Positions 10,301 to 17,642 are shown, numbered from the stretch's first letter. The stretch: 39,835 bases of DNA from an uncultured Flavobacteriaceae bacterium (GCA_938017825.1 CALIJE010000013.1:1-39835); one strand, 5' to 3'. Made by a program: numbers and translations. The notes: generated by a model from the sequence alone, not told the origin.

Positions 10301-10924
10301 CATCTTATAAACATCGACGGCTACTTCGACTTCTTTTTTTTGAGCACCACGAATGTCTACCTCTTTGATTTGTGGAAGATTTTCAATCTCATCCTCCATG
10401 TATTCGGCAAAATCCTTCAACTTTTCAACAGGATAATCCCCGGTGAAATTAACGTTCATAATCGGGAATGACTCGGCCAAATTCAAATCAAAAATATTGG
10501 GCTCTACCTTCGCTCCGTTGAATGTCGGCCAATCTTCACTCGATTTTTCTCCATCAACTTCATCCTTAACTTTCTGCTTTGCCTGTTCGACCGTGATATC
10601 CTCATCGAATTCTACGGTAATAATTGAATAATCTTCTTGGGAAGTGGAACTGGTTTCAACTACATTGCTAACGTTTTTTAGTCTATCCTCTAAGGGGTCG
10701 GTAATTAAACGCTCTATATCTTCTGCGGTGTTCCCGGGATAAGGAGTGCTCACGTACACCTTCGTTTCTACGATTTCCGGGTAATCCTCTCGCGGCATAG
10801 ATTGATAGGCCGAAGAACCTAGCCACAACAAAATCGCAATCATCACAAAGATTACAGACGGATTGTCAATTGCCCATGATGCTATTTTAAATTCCTTATT
10901 GGCGTTCTTTTGCTGTCTACTCAT
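7364..10924 (-). CDS. RND efflux pump permease (HAE1/AcrB-like), enlarged
   Basis: 1186 residues, longer than the roughly 1040-1050 of AcrB-type pumps. It starts with the N-terminal helix (NPSVIFVMIAILLWLG), then porter domains (YPGNTAEDIERLITDPLEDRL pattern, residues 61-82), helix 4 with GMLVDNGIVVVENV (Asp421 kept, the second AcrB Asp replaced by Asn422, a common variant) and helix 10 with AGIVVNNGVVLLDY (about 1023-1036). Residues 521-563 add two hydrophobic stretches (TTVILVGLGVFILFVGGAA and TVMIFTALMLWAYKYVI) between helix 6 and helix 7, where AcrB has only a cytoplasmic linker. A short insertion (about 1094-1118) sits before the last helix. It would be a proton-driven exporter working with the adaptor and TolC-like protein encoded upstream. 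Its ATG overlaps the end of the adaptor gene by 8 bp. The substrate is unknown. Confidence 0.93.
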   Translation of the reverse strand: MSRQQKNANKEFKIASWAIDNPSVIFVMIAILLWLGSSAYQSMPREDYPEIVETKVYVSTPYPGNTAEDIERLITDPLEDRLKNVSNVVETSSTSQEDYSIITVEFDEDITVEQAKQKVKDEVDGEKSSEDWPTFNGAKVEPNIFDLNLAESFPIMNVNFTGDYPVEKLKDFAEYMEDEIENLPQIKEVDIRGAQKKEVEVAVDVYKMMAAKVSFQDVISAIGNGNMTMSAGNIKTSEQRRTIRVLGEIEDPKELNEFVVKSENGAVYLKDIATVSFEEEDKTTFAREFGESVVMLDIKKRSGTNTIEATTQIRELVKKAQAEYYPPDLNISIANDSSDRTLNQVDDLVNSIIFGIILVVTVLMFFLGFRNALFVGFAIPMSMFISFFVLDTLGVLIDSLSFTLNTMVLFGMIMGLGMLVDNGIVVVENVYRLMNEGMSRTEAAKKGIGEIAVPIIISTITTVAAFVPLGLWPGLFGQFMIYFPVTLSVVLGSSLFVALFMNSMLVSQYMEIGDKEIGQKGLIRTTVILVGLGVFILFVGGAARGLGTVMIFTALMLWAYKYVIKGAANSFQNKVMPRFENWYERRIKHALRGGNVYWYFGVTVLLLLVTFILFGMSLGSGRTKIEFFPENSPNEVYVYIEYPEGTSIAKTNKITKAIEDRVYNVVAREKYKRDADYNYLVESAVSQVGEGAGNPQTDGGSASEMPHRGKVTVSMREFKYRNGLDTEELRGAIQADLTGVYPGVSISVEKLSEGPPAGYPVNIELQGKDYDELISVAEDIRNFLNSKSIPYIEELKINVNKSKPSMQVVVDRQKAGELGVAVGQVGNQLRRSLFGEKAGVYKLDGEDYDINVRFNSDIRFDKNALFNQNIIFRDQASGQIKEIPVSSVAAQRNSSGFSSIKHRNGNRVVTVYSGLTAGGNPAAVVEQVRNEMKNYKGIPDTVKVDYTGEIEEQNKQMNFLVGAFFGGLALIMLILIFQFGGISKPLIIMIAIFLSFIGVFGGLMITGWSFVIMMTMMGIISLAGIVVNNGVVLLDYTQILIDRKKVDLQMNDKDLLSMEEVTPVITQAGKARLRPVILTAITTVLGLIPLAIGLNIDFFSLFTDFDPKIYFGGDNVVFWGPLAWTVIFGLIVATFLTLIIVPVLFNISYRMKTKVRGWRNPESKLGEELLNEKVEYETLPKTGTSD

Positions 10925-12098
10925 TGCTTGCCGTCTTTAAGATTTGTACGTTTTGACCTTCTTTCACTGTTCTCGCTCCTTCCTTTATCAAAAGATCCCC
11001 AACGTTCACTCCAGATAGTACCTCAACCTTGCTTCCCTGTGTTTTACCTGTAGTGATGATGCGTCTTTTAGCTACTGCCTTATCATCGTTCGGCTCTATA
11101 GCAACATAAACGTACTGTTCGCCGTCTGCATTTTCTGAAATGATTCCTTGAGGAACTAAAATGGCATTTTCGCTGCTGTAGTCGTTTAAACTGACCCTGG
11201 CGGAAAGATTGGGCTTAATAGTTCCTTTTACATTGGGTACAGGTATCTCAACACTAAATGCCCTATTACTTGGGTTGATGAAATTTCCTGTTTGTCTTAT
11301 TTTAGAGACTACGGTATCCCCCAATACCGGAAAATATACTTTGGCTTCTTTCCCCTTGGTAATGCCTCCAAGGTTGTTTTCAGGTACGTCAACGGTGATG
11401 TACATATCCGAAAGGTTTACGATTCGAAACACTTCGGCACCTGGCCCAGGTGAGACGACTGTACCCTGATCTTTAATAACGTCATCTATAATGCCCGAAA
11501 ATGGGGCTCTCATCGTTGATTTTCCTAGTTGACTCTGTGCCTGTTTTACAGCGTTTTCTGTTGCTTCGTAGTTCGACTTGGCTTGCAAAAACTGAATTTC
11601 AGAACCAATTTTCTGTTCCCATAAGCGCTTCTGACGCTCATAGGTCGTTTTGGCCAATTCAGCTTGTGTCTTCAACTGTGAAACTTGACTGGTCATGCCA
11701 CCGTCATCTATTGATGCAAGAAGTTGTCCCTTAGAAACACGTTGCCCTTTTTCAACATAAACCCGCCGTAAGGTACCTGCCATTTCAGGATAAATCAGCA
11801 CGTTTTTTTTAGTTTCCACAGCACCTTGTAATTCTAAATAATGATCGAATTTTTCACCCTTAGCGGTAAGCGTGGTAATTAGTGGCAGTTTTTCTTCACC
11901 TGACTTTACAGCAATAATGGAGTCTAGCATCACAAGCTCTTTTTCAATTGCTCGTTGCTTTTCGCCTAATTCACTTTTCTTTGCTCGAAGGCTTTCTAAA
12001 TCGCCCTGCTCGATTAAATCACCAACGGTTTGTTCCCCATCTCCTCCGCAGGAAGAAAGTAAGATCCCAAATGTCAAAATATAGAGTAGTTTTTTCAT
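10917..12098 (-). CDS. RND efflux periplasmic adaptor (membrane fusion lipoprotein)
   Basis: 393 residues with a lipoprotein signal MKKLLYILTFGILLSSC (Cys17), so it is probably anchored to the inner membrane by lipid. Residues 25-65 are a charged helix rich in E, K and L (LRAKKSELGEKQRAIEKEL), an N-terminal coiled coil. Then come the lipoyl/barrel-sandwich half-motifs (GTLRRVYVEKGQRVSKGQLLASID and APFSGIIDDVIKDQGTVVSPG) flanking a helical hairpin (QLKTQAELAKTTYERQKRLW), and a beta-barrel and membrane-proximal domain at the end. It links the RND pump to the outer-membrane channel. It is the third gene of the operon, 26 bp after the TolC-like gene and overlapping the pump gene. Confidence 0.93.
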   Translation of the reverse strand: MKKLLYILTFGILLSSCGGDGEQTVGDLIEQGDLESLRAKKSELGEKQRAIEKELVMLDSIIAVKSGEEKLPLITTLTAKGEKFDHYLELQGAVETKKNVLIYPEMAGTLRRVYVEKGQRVSKGQLLASIDDGGMTSQVSQLKTQAELAKTTYERQKRLWEQKIGSEIQFLQAKSNYEATENAVKQAQSQLGKSTMRAPFSGIIDDVIKDQGTVVSPGPGAEVFRIVNLSDMYITVDVPENNLGGITKGKEAKVYFPVLGDTVVSKIRQTGNFINPSNRAFSVEIPVPNVKGTIKPNLSARVSLNDYSSENAILVPQGIISENADGEQYVYVAIEPNDDKAVAKRRIITTGKTQGSKVEVLSGVNVGDLLIKEGARTVKEGQNVQILKTASNE

Positions 12099-12124
12099 GA
12101 TGAATGCGTTAAGTGTTGCTATTG

Positions 12125-13468
12125 CTAGTTGTTTAATATTGTTTCCAATTCTGTTTTTCTGTTAATGACCTCTACCATAGACTGCAGATATTCTTGTTGC
12201 GCTGCGTACAATTGTGTTTGCGCTTGTCTGAGTTCAAAACTGCTGGCAAGGCCTTCCGAGTATTTTATCTGGTTTTTGTTTTCAATACGCTCGGCCAGAT
12301 TTAAATTATCCTTCGCGGTCTGATATTGTTCAATTGCCAGTGTATAATCACTTTTGGCCATTTTGGTTTGAAGTCGTATTTGCTGTTCAGCTTCAGTAAG
12401 CTGCGTCTTTGCCTTTTCAAGAGCCAATTTTGCACGTTTGGTACCAGCACCTCTAAGACCAGAACTAAAAATCGGAATGGTCAAATCTACTCCCCATATA
12501 GAGGAATCAAACCAAGTTTGGTCTCCATTGAAAAAGTTGAAGTCATCCGCAAAAGCGGAAGTACCATAGTTGATAAATGTATTTAAAGAGGGTAGCGCCT
12601 TACTTTTGGCTAGTTTCCACTCGAAAAAACGCTGTTCGTTAAGGTTTAAGGCCAACTTATAATCTACATTATTCTCAATATTCAATTCGGTTTCGATAAG
12701 ATCAAAATCTGTTTGCAATACTGCCAGTTCATCTAAATTCTGCTTCAGTTTAGTGGGGGCGTCAATATCGAGCCCCATGACCAAATTCAAAAGTCGTCGC
12801 GTAATCTCACTTAAACGGATGGCATTTTTCAACTGATTATCTATGTTCGTAGTGGTAATCTGGAGCTGCTCTACACTTTCCTCATCACCTAAACCATTCT
12901 CAAATAGCTTTTGGGTTTCAAATAGATTCTTCTCCAAATTGGCCTTGTTATTTTGAAGAATGGCGATGCTTTCATCGGCCAATAAGACATTGCCATAAGC
13001 CTCAGTAACCGCTTTTCTGATTTCTAATTGCGTTTTTTCCTTATTGTTATCGCTATAGCTCAAAAACGACTTCGTCGCCTGGACACCAACGATATAAGAA
13101 CCATCGAATATTTGTTGTCTTAGGGTAGCCGTAGCATTCATCTGCTGCGCTTGCCCAAAAACAATGGGCACAAAAGTACCGGGCTCACCTCCCGCAAATT
13201 CGCCTGGTATTAGGGAGATGGGTTGCTTCAATTGGTTTTGGTATGCTATCGATCCATTAACTTGAGGCAAGCCACTGGCAATGACTTCCCATTTTTGCTT
13301 TCGCGCATCGATAAGATCTCGATCTGCATTGATCGCACTGTAATTGTTTTCAAGTGCAAAAGCAATCGCTTCATCTAATGTAAAGCTCTTGACATCGGCT
13401 ACGTCTTGTTGTGAAAACCCTATCCCAAAAGACATTATGGCCACAAGGGTTACAATATAATATCGCAT
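12125..13468 (-). CDS. TolC-family outer-membrane efflux protein
   Basis: 447 residues with a Sec signal peptide (MRYYIVTLVAIMSFGIGFSQ) and two homologous halves of long amphipathic helices. The TolC-repeat start SFTLDEAIAFALENNYSAINADRDLIDARKQK appears near residues 28-60, and the second half includes FNFFNGDQTWFDSSIWGVDLTIPIFSSGLRG. It forms the channel across the outer membrane for the RND pump. Its ATG starts directly after the tetR stop codon with no gap, so the two are probably translationally coupled. Confidence 0.92.
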   Translation of the reverse strand: MRYYIVTLVAIMSFGIGFSQQDVADVKSFTLDEAIAFALENNYSAINADRDLIDARKQKWEVIASGLPQVNGSIAYQNQLKQPISLIPGEFAGGEPGTFVPIVFGQAQQMNATATLRQQIFDGSYIVGVQATKSFLSYSDNNKEKTQLEIRKAVTEAYGNVLLADESIAILQNNKANLEKNLFETQKLFENGLGDEESVEQLQITTTNIDNQLKNAIRLSEITRRLLNLVMGLDIDAPTKLKQNLDELAVLQTDFDLIETELNIENNVDYKLALNLNEQRFFEWKLAKSKALPSLNTFINYGTSAFADDFNFFNGDQTWFDSSIWGVDLTIPIFSSGLRGAGTKRAKLALEKAKTQLTEAEQQIRLQTKMAKSDYTLAIEQYQTAKDNLNLAERIENKNQIKYSEGLASSFELRQAQTQLYAAQQEYLQSMVEVINRKTELETILNN

Positions 13469-14074
13469 TTATTCTTGATTTGAATTAATGATCTTGTTTA
13501 ACTTTTTTCGCCCCTTCGGGGTAACGATCCCTCTTAAATGATATTCGAGGTAGTTATCCATCAATTTGGAGACTGGGAACTGTTCCAAAGGAAAAAATTG
13601 TTGATCTTTTATACTATGAACACCCGAAAAATAGATTCGCGCAACAAATTCTATATTTAGATTTTCTCTGTAAATGCCTAAAGCGATTCCCTTTTCCACG
13701 TTTCTTACAACACATTCTTTCATTACCTCAAAATGCTTATTTCTCAATACATTATGTACTTTGGGATAATATTTTTGCAACTGGTATTGGGGTGAGGACT
13801 TTTCATTTTTAAGGTTCATCATAACGAACTTTTTTATTTCGTAAAGTTCATCGATCGGATTTTTTTCCATAGAACAGATCTGATCTATGCCGCTCGAAAT
13901 TAGCTCAAAGAGATTGTTGGTCGACTCGACTACAAGTTTGGTCTTATTCTCGTAATGAGCGTAAATGGTCTTTTTGGAGATGCCCATTTTATTGGCGATA
14001 TCATCCATTGTAACGCTCTTGAAACCATAGTTCAAGAACATATCAGTCGCCTTTTCTAAAATTTTTTGTTTCAT
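13469..14074 (-). CDS. TetR/AcrR-family transcriptional regulator of the efflux operon
   Basis: 201 residues. The N-terminal helix-turn-helix is textbook TetR: ILEKATDMFLNYGFKSVTMDDIANKMGISKKTIYAHYENK, residues 5-44. The rest is helical and variable, as expected for a ligand-binding and dimerisation domain. It is the first gene of the efflux operon (tetR, TolC-like, adaptor, pump), and its stop codon abuts the next ATG. It probably represses the operon, itself included. A candidate operator with an 8-bp inverted repeat lies at 14143-14172 next to the promoter -7 element. The inducer is unknown. Confidence 0.92.
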   Translation of the reverse strand: MKQKILEKATDMFLNYGFKSVTMDDIANKMGISKKTIYAHYENKTKLVVESTNNLFELISSGIDQICSMEKNPIDELYEIKKFVMMNLKNEKSSPQYQLQKYYPKVHNVLRNKHFEVMKECVVRNVEKGIALGIYRENLNIEFVARIYFSGVHSIKDQQFFPLEQFPVSKLMDNYLEYHLRGIVTPKGRKKLNKIINSNQE

Positions 14075-14115
14075 CTGTTCCTTTCCAGATTTCTTAGTAT
14101 TACACTAGGGGATAT

Positions 14116-14172
14116 CCCAATTTTGGGAAACAAATATAATTCAGGAAACTTTAAAAACCTTAATAGTTTCCT
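14116..14172 (-). promoter_or_regulatory. Efflux operon promoter with candidate TetR operator
   Basis: TATATTTG on the minus strand (14131-14138) matches the -7 consensus, with a start expected near 14124. Directly upstream lies a perfect inverted repeat, AGGAAACT (14143-14150), 14 bp, AGTTTCCT (14165-14172), spanning where RNA polymerase contacts -15 to -45. A second dyad, CCCAA-TT-TTGGG (14116-14127), covers the expected start point. No TTG sits at -33. The layout fits autorepression by the TetR protein encoded downstream, which is an inference. Confidence 0.55.
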
Positions 14173-14208
14173 AAGTTTTACATTTTTTTAACATTTATTC
14201 GGTCCCGA

Positions 14209-14616
14209 TTATTCTTTTATATTTTGCTGCCTTTCTACAAAGGCCTCAAAAGCGCTTTTGCCCTCTGTGTTCCAAAATTCATCATAGTATTCCCATTTTG
14301 AGAAGTCATTTTGGCAATGGCTCCTCATGCCATTCTTAGATTTTCTGCGTGACTTTTTTGAATGTCTTTTGTGGTGTTCCCCAGTAAAATTTCCGAATAA
14401 TAGCTTTGCCATAAATAGGATGCCAACGGCTTTCCAGTAGCTCAACATGGGTAAGCCGAAGACTTCGGGCATAAGCCAGTTCCACAACCACATAAATCCA
14501 TAGCCTAACAACAATAGAAAAACAATCGCAGCCAAGATCATGACTATGACCTTGACGAACCCTTTAAAAAAAGTCTCCACTTTGCTCTTTACTTGGTGTT
14601 CTACATACTCTTTCAT
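14209..14616 (-). CDS. Small two-helix membrane protein, unknown function, ECF-linked
   Basis: 135 residues, not recognised as a named family. It has a short amphipathic N-terminus (EHQVKSKVETFFKGF), two membrane helices (about 20-46, VKVIVMILAAIVFLLLLGYG, and 55-77, YWKAVGILFMAKLLFGNF), then a strongly basic His-rich stretch (GEHHKRHSKKSRRKSK) and an aromatic, acidic tail (WEYYDEFWNTEGKSAFEAFVERQQ). It starts 10 nt after the stop of the ECF sigma gene, so the two are almost surely co-transcribed. It lacks the zinc-finger motif of usual anti-sigma factors. A role in holding or sensing for the sigma factor is only a guess from context. Confidence 0.7.
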   Translation of the reverse strand: MKEYVEHQVKSKVETFFKGFVKVIVMILAAIVFLLLLGYGFMWLWNWLMPEVFGLPMLSYWKAVGILFMAKLLFGNFTGEHHKRHSKKSRRKSKNGMRSHCQNDFSKWEYYDEFWNTEGKSAFEAFVERQQNIKE

Positions 14617-14626
14617 AAAAATAGTT

Positions 14627-15166
14627 TTAGTTCCTATATTCTTTTTTTGTCCTTAATTCCTTGAATAATAATGCTAAGGCCCGATGTCTTCTTGACATTA
14701 GTGTGCCTTCGGGTATTTCAGTTTTCAGAGATAGTTCTTTATACGAGTACCCTTCAAAATCTATAGCCATTATTACGTTTCTATAGTTGGGCTTTAGATT
14801 GGTAATAGCCTTTTTAAGTTCGCTTTTCATATCCTCTGAATATGTGTTATCAGATTTGGTATAGAAGAGTTCGGTAAACTCTAGTAAGCGATTTTCCAAT
14901 TCATTTTCGTTGATTACCTCTTTTCGTTTTGTACGCATCAGATCAACGATTTTATTGCGAATTGAATGATATACAAAGCCCGCTATATTATCAATCGGTG
15001 AAAGCGTTTCTGGTCGACTTAAGATTTTAAGCACTACCTCTTGAATAATATCCTCAGAGTCACGATCGGCAGAATCGTCGATGCGTGATTTTGTGTACGC
15101 TTTTAAGGAATTGTATTCATCCCTGAAAAAGGTTCTGAGGTTATTGTGGTTTTGATTGTCCGACAC
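14627..15166 (-). CDS. ECF-type RNA polymerase sigma-70 factor
   Basis: 179 residues. Sigma region 2 includes DSEDIIQEVVLKILSRPE and the -10 binding helix NIAGFVYHSIRNKIVDLMRTKRK. Region 4 is LKKAITNLKPNYRNVIMA followed by FEGYSYKELSLKTEIPEGTLMSRRHRALALL. It would direct polymerase to a small stress regulon. The start codon is GTG (15164-15166) with an in-frame TGA two codons upstream, so no longer start is possible. The small membrane protein gene follows after 10 nt. The gene is divergent from the polyprenyl synthase gene, with a -7-like element at 15217-15224. Confidence 0.9.
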   Translation of the reverse strand: MSDNQNHNNLRTFFRDEYNSLKAYTKSRIDDSADRDSEDIIQEVVLKILSRPETLSPIDNIAGFVYHSIRNKIVDLMRTKRKEVINENELENRLLEFTELFYTKSDNTYSEDMKSELKKAITNLKPNYRNVIMAIDFEGYSYKELSLKTEIPEGTLMSRRHRALALLFKELRTKKEYRN

Positions 15167-15216
15167 TATTCAAGATTAATTATCATCTGGTCTTCAATTA
15201 TAAAGACGAAGCTTTT

Positions 15217-15224
15217 CAAAGCTA
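15217..15224 (-). promoter_or_regulatory. Candidate -7 element upstream of the ECF sigma gene
   Basis: TAGCTTTG on the minus strand fits TAnnTTTG and would give a leader of about 43 nt. No well-spaced TTG is present, and an autoregulated ECF promoter would look different, so this is a weak call. Confidence 0.3.
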
Positions 15225-15302
15225 TTGCATTTTTTTACGGATTTTTTCTTGGAATGTTTTCACTTCACCTAATTGACGAATACCTGTTTGCTAATTTGGA
15301 CG

Positions 15303-15310
15303 TATTTTTG
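15303..15310 (+). promoter_or_regulatory. Candidate -7 element of the polyprenyl synthase promoter
   Basis: TATTTTTG matches TAnnTTTG and lies 15 bp before the chosen ATG at 15326. The implied start near 15317 supports that ATG rather than the frame's first start at 15146. No TTG is at the usual distance. Confidence 0.4.
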
Positions 15311-15325
15311 ATCAAAATTGCTACT

Positions 15326-16300
15326 ATGCATTCCATTGATCAATACCGTGAGTTTTTCATATCGTACTTAAGGGCAAATACGGCAACAAAAGAACCTGCG
15401 CAACTATACGAACCGATTACCTATATCTTGGGACTCGGAGGAAAGCGGCTTCGCCCAGTGCTTACTCTATTGGCCGCCGAGATCTTCGGAACCGACTATA
15501 GAAAAGCTTTGGATGCTGCCTTGGCTATCGAGGTATTTCATAATTTTTCGTTGGTACATGACGACATTATGGATGATGCACCTTTGCGAAGAGGCAAAGA
15601 AACCGTGCATGAGAAATGGGATATCAACACAGGAATACTTTCTGGGGATGCTATGCTGATTACCGCGTACCAATTGTTCGAAAACTACGAGGGAGAACTC
15701 TTTCGAAGCTTGGCTCAGCTATTCAGCAAAACAGCCATCGAGGTTTGTGAAGGGCAACAGTATGACGTCGATTTTGAGACCCGTGACGATGTCACCGTGC
15801 CCGAATACTTGAAAATGATAGAGTACAAAACGGCCGTCCTGGTCGCAGCCGCTCTAAAAATGGGTGCGATAATCGCCAAAGCTTCGCCTGAAAGACAGCG
15901 GCATATTTATGAATTTGGACTCAACTTGGGTATTGCCTTTCAATTACAAGATGATTTGCTCGATGCCTTTGGTGATCCAGAAACGTTTGGTAAACAGGTC
16001 GGGGGCGATATCATAGAGAATAAAAAAACCTACCTCTATTTGAAGGCAATGGAGTTGGGTACGCAATTGCAGCAAAAAGAGCTCACCGATATGTTTTCAA
16101 TTCACCCCAACGACCCTTCTGGAAAAATAACACAAATAAAAGCGATTTTCACAGAAACGGGGGCCGCAGAACAGACCACAAAGGCTATTGAAAATTATAC
16201 AAGTAAAGCTTTTAAAGTTTTGGGGAAATTGTCGATCTCCGAGGACAAGAAAAAGATCTTACATGATTTTGGCGAAAATCTGATGCGAAGAAAGGCCTAG
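15326..16300 (+). CDS. Polyprenyl diphosphate synthase (trans-isoprenyl synthase)
   Basis: 324 residues from the ATG at 15326 (MHSIDQYREFFISYLRANTA). The frame opens at 15146, but the added 60 residues overlap the divergent sigma gene and family members start at MHSI. Substrate-binding motifs are clear: GGKRLRPVL (38-46), first aspartate-rich motif DDIMDDAPLRRG (79-90) and second motif FQLQDDLLDAFGD. The enzyme condenses isopentenyl diphosphate units into longer prenyl diphosphates for quinones, or C20 for carotenoids. Chain length cannot be told reliably; Phe and Ser precede the first motif at positions -5 and -4. Its stop overlaps the stop of the convergent lycopene cyclase gene, so context does not prove that it serves carotenoid synthesis. 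Confidence 0.93.
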   Translation: MHSIDQYREFFISYLRANTATKEPAQLYEPITYILGLGGKRLRPVLTLLAAEIFGTDYRKALDAALAIEVFHNFSLVHDDIMDDAPLRRGKETVHEKWDINTGILSGDAMLITAYQLFENYEGELFRSLAQLFSKTAIEVCEGQQYDVDFETRDDVTVPEYLKMIEYKTAVLVAAALKMGAIIAKASPERQRHIYEFGLNLGIAFQLQDDLLDAFGDPETFGKQVGGDIIENKKTYLYLKAMELGTQLQQKELTDMFSIHPNDPSGKITQIKAIFTETGAAEQTTKAIENYTSKAFKVLGKLSISEDKKKILHDFGENLMRRKA

Positions 16301-17448
16301 AACAGCCTTTTAAAAAGGGCTTTTATGAATAGTCCTTTAGGGCAGCCCATTACGTATTTTAAATCTTCTATAAGGCTTGTCTCCTCATCTAAAAATTTAA
16401 AAATCAATTGTGGGTCCCTATTCCGAAAAAGGGTTTCGAAAATAGCGCCACCCAATTCATTATTTCGATGAAGAATATCCAACAGGAGCAAATCGTAATT
16501 CCAGAATTTATTTTTAAAATTCAACTCATCCAACGGCTTTCCTGTCTTCAAATATTTTATAACAATAGGTATTTTCTTAACCGTACTCATAAAGGTATAG
16601 CCTGTGCTCGCTTTTGACCATCCTCCCGCAGTACCAATAAATCTTACGTTTGGCGAATGGTGCTCTTTAAAATCATAGCAGGTCATCGGTATGCTTCCCT
16701 GTTCCTTTTCCAGTATTTCGAAATCGGAACAACCTAGATCATTTTTAATATATTCTTGAATTGAATCTTCATATGATGCTGTCTTTAATAGTTTTTCAGA
16801 AAACAAAGTATACTCTACCAAACCTTCGGTTTCTGAAAATGGAAGCACATACATAAAACGTGTATTCCCTTTTTGAGGTATGGAAAAATCCATAAAAGTG
16901 GCTTGGTCTTTTCGAAAAATTGGTTGCGCACTTTTTATAAACCACCCCACAAAGTGCTGCTGTAATACAGGGTACTTTGATTGGCGCGTTGCCATTTCAT
17001 AATCAAAAATGCTGTTAAACACCTTTTTAGCGCGATAGCTTTTAGTAGTCGTGCGTACCAAAACTTCCTCTTTCCGGTCATCGACTGAAGTAACCTCGCC
17101 CAATTGAAAATGTATACCGTTATGATTAATTACTCTTTTTAAAATTGATTCGTAGAAATCAATACCACGAATCATCTTATAGGTGTATGGTTCTATAGAA
17201 CACCTTTTGCGAAGCTCTTTTCCGGCAAAAAATATGTACTTCCATTCTTTGAAAATGATATCATCGAACTGACCCTTGCCTTTTTCCCAGAAACACCAGG
17301 TGCGGTCATTGGTTTGTTTGGTATCCTTATCCAATAATAGTATTGACTTTCCCCTAAAAAATTCATCCTTACACATGGCATCCGCGAGCAGCAAGCCTGC
17401 AGCCCCGGCACCGATTATGATGTGATCAAATTGAGAAGAATTATCCAA
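16297..17448 (-). CDS. crtY: Lycopene beta-cyclase
   Basis: 383 residues. The N-terminal dinucleotide-binding motif DHIIIGAGAAGLLLADAM (residues 8-25) is followed by the cyclase signature NDRTWCFWEKG (about 47-57). Later conserved parts are FMYVLPFSETEGLVEYTLFS and the GTAGGWSKASTGYTF segment. The enzyme closes both ends of lycopene to make beta-carotene, the precursor of zeaxanthin-type pigments common in marine flavobacteria. No phytoene synthase, desaturase or hydroxylase gene is nearby, so crtY is separated from the rest of the pathway. The last 4 bp overlap the polyprenyl synthase gene in the shared sequence CTAG, which gives TAG on both strands. Confidence 0.92.
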   Translation of the reverse strand: MDNSSQFDHIIIGAGAAGLLLADAMCKDEFFRGKSILLLDKDTKQTNDRTWCFWEKGKGQFDDIIFKEWKYIFFAGKELRKRCSIEPYTYKMIRGIDFYESILKRVINHNGIHFQLGEVTSVDDRKEEVLVRTTTKSYRAKKVFNSIFDYEMATRQSKYPVLQQHFVGWFIKSAQPIFRKDQATFMDFSIPQKGNTRFMYVLPFSETEGLVEYTLFSEKLLKTASYEDSIQEYIKNDLGCSDFEILEKEQGSIPMTCYDFKEHHSPNVRFIGTAGGWSKASTGYTFMSTVKKIPIVIKYLKTGKPLDELNFKNKFWNYDLLLLDILHRNNELGGAIFETLFRNRDPQLIFKFLDEETSLIEDLKYVMGCPKGLFIKALFKRLF

Positions 17449-17471
17449 TAATGAAGTTGCCTTAATTCATT

Positions 17472-17498
17472 CAAAAATAGCCATTATAATCAGTTCAA
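17472..17498 (-). promoter_or_regulatory. Candidate crtY promoter
   Basis: Minus strand TTG (17496-17498), 16 bp, TATTTTTG (17472-17479). The spacing is one base short of the usual range. Start near 17465, leader about 17 nt. Confidence 0.45.
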
Positions 17499-17590
17499 TC
17501 GATACCGCAAGCCAAAGAACCCGCGTATGCCTTGATTGGGTGTCCAGTTGCGATGCTGTCCTGGCAATTTTTTTACTAAAGTTCTAAATT

Positions 17591-17642
17591 ATTATTTAGA
17601 TACGTCTAAATAATTGTTTTTGCATATAAAAATGTATTTTTG
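17591..17642 (+). promoter_or_regulatory. Promoter and dyad operator of the DtxR/MntR metal operon
   Basis: A perfect inverted repeat ATTATTTAGA-TACG-TCTAAATAAT occupies 17591-17614 (10-bp arms, 4-bp centre). Its last base is the first T of the -33 element TTG (17614-17616), which is followed after 18 bp by the -7 element TATTTTTG (17635-17642). Transcription would start near 17650, only about 8 nt before the repressor ATG. The TTTAGA/TCTAAA core resembles MntR- and DtxR-type boxes. Placement over the -33 region fits metal-dependent autorepression. The sequence features are direct; the regulator is inferred. Confidence 0.7.

Noticed and set aside
15146-15325. N-terminal 60-residue extension of the polyprenyl synthase
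   Set aside because: Overlaps the divergent sigma gene start, does not fit the family, and a -7 element lies at 15303-15310.
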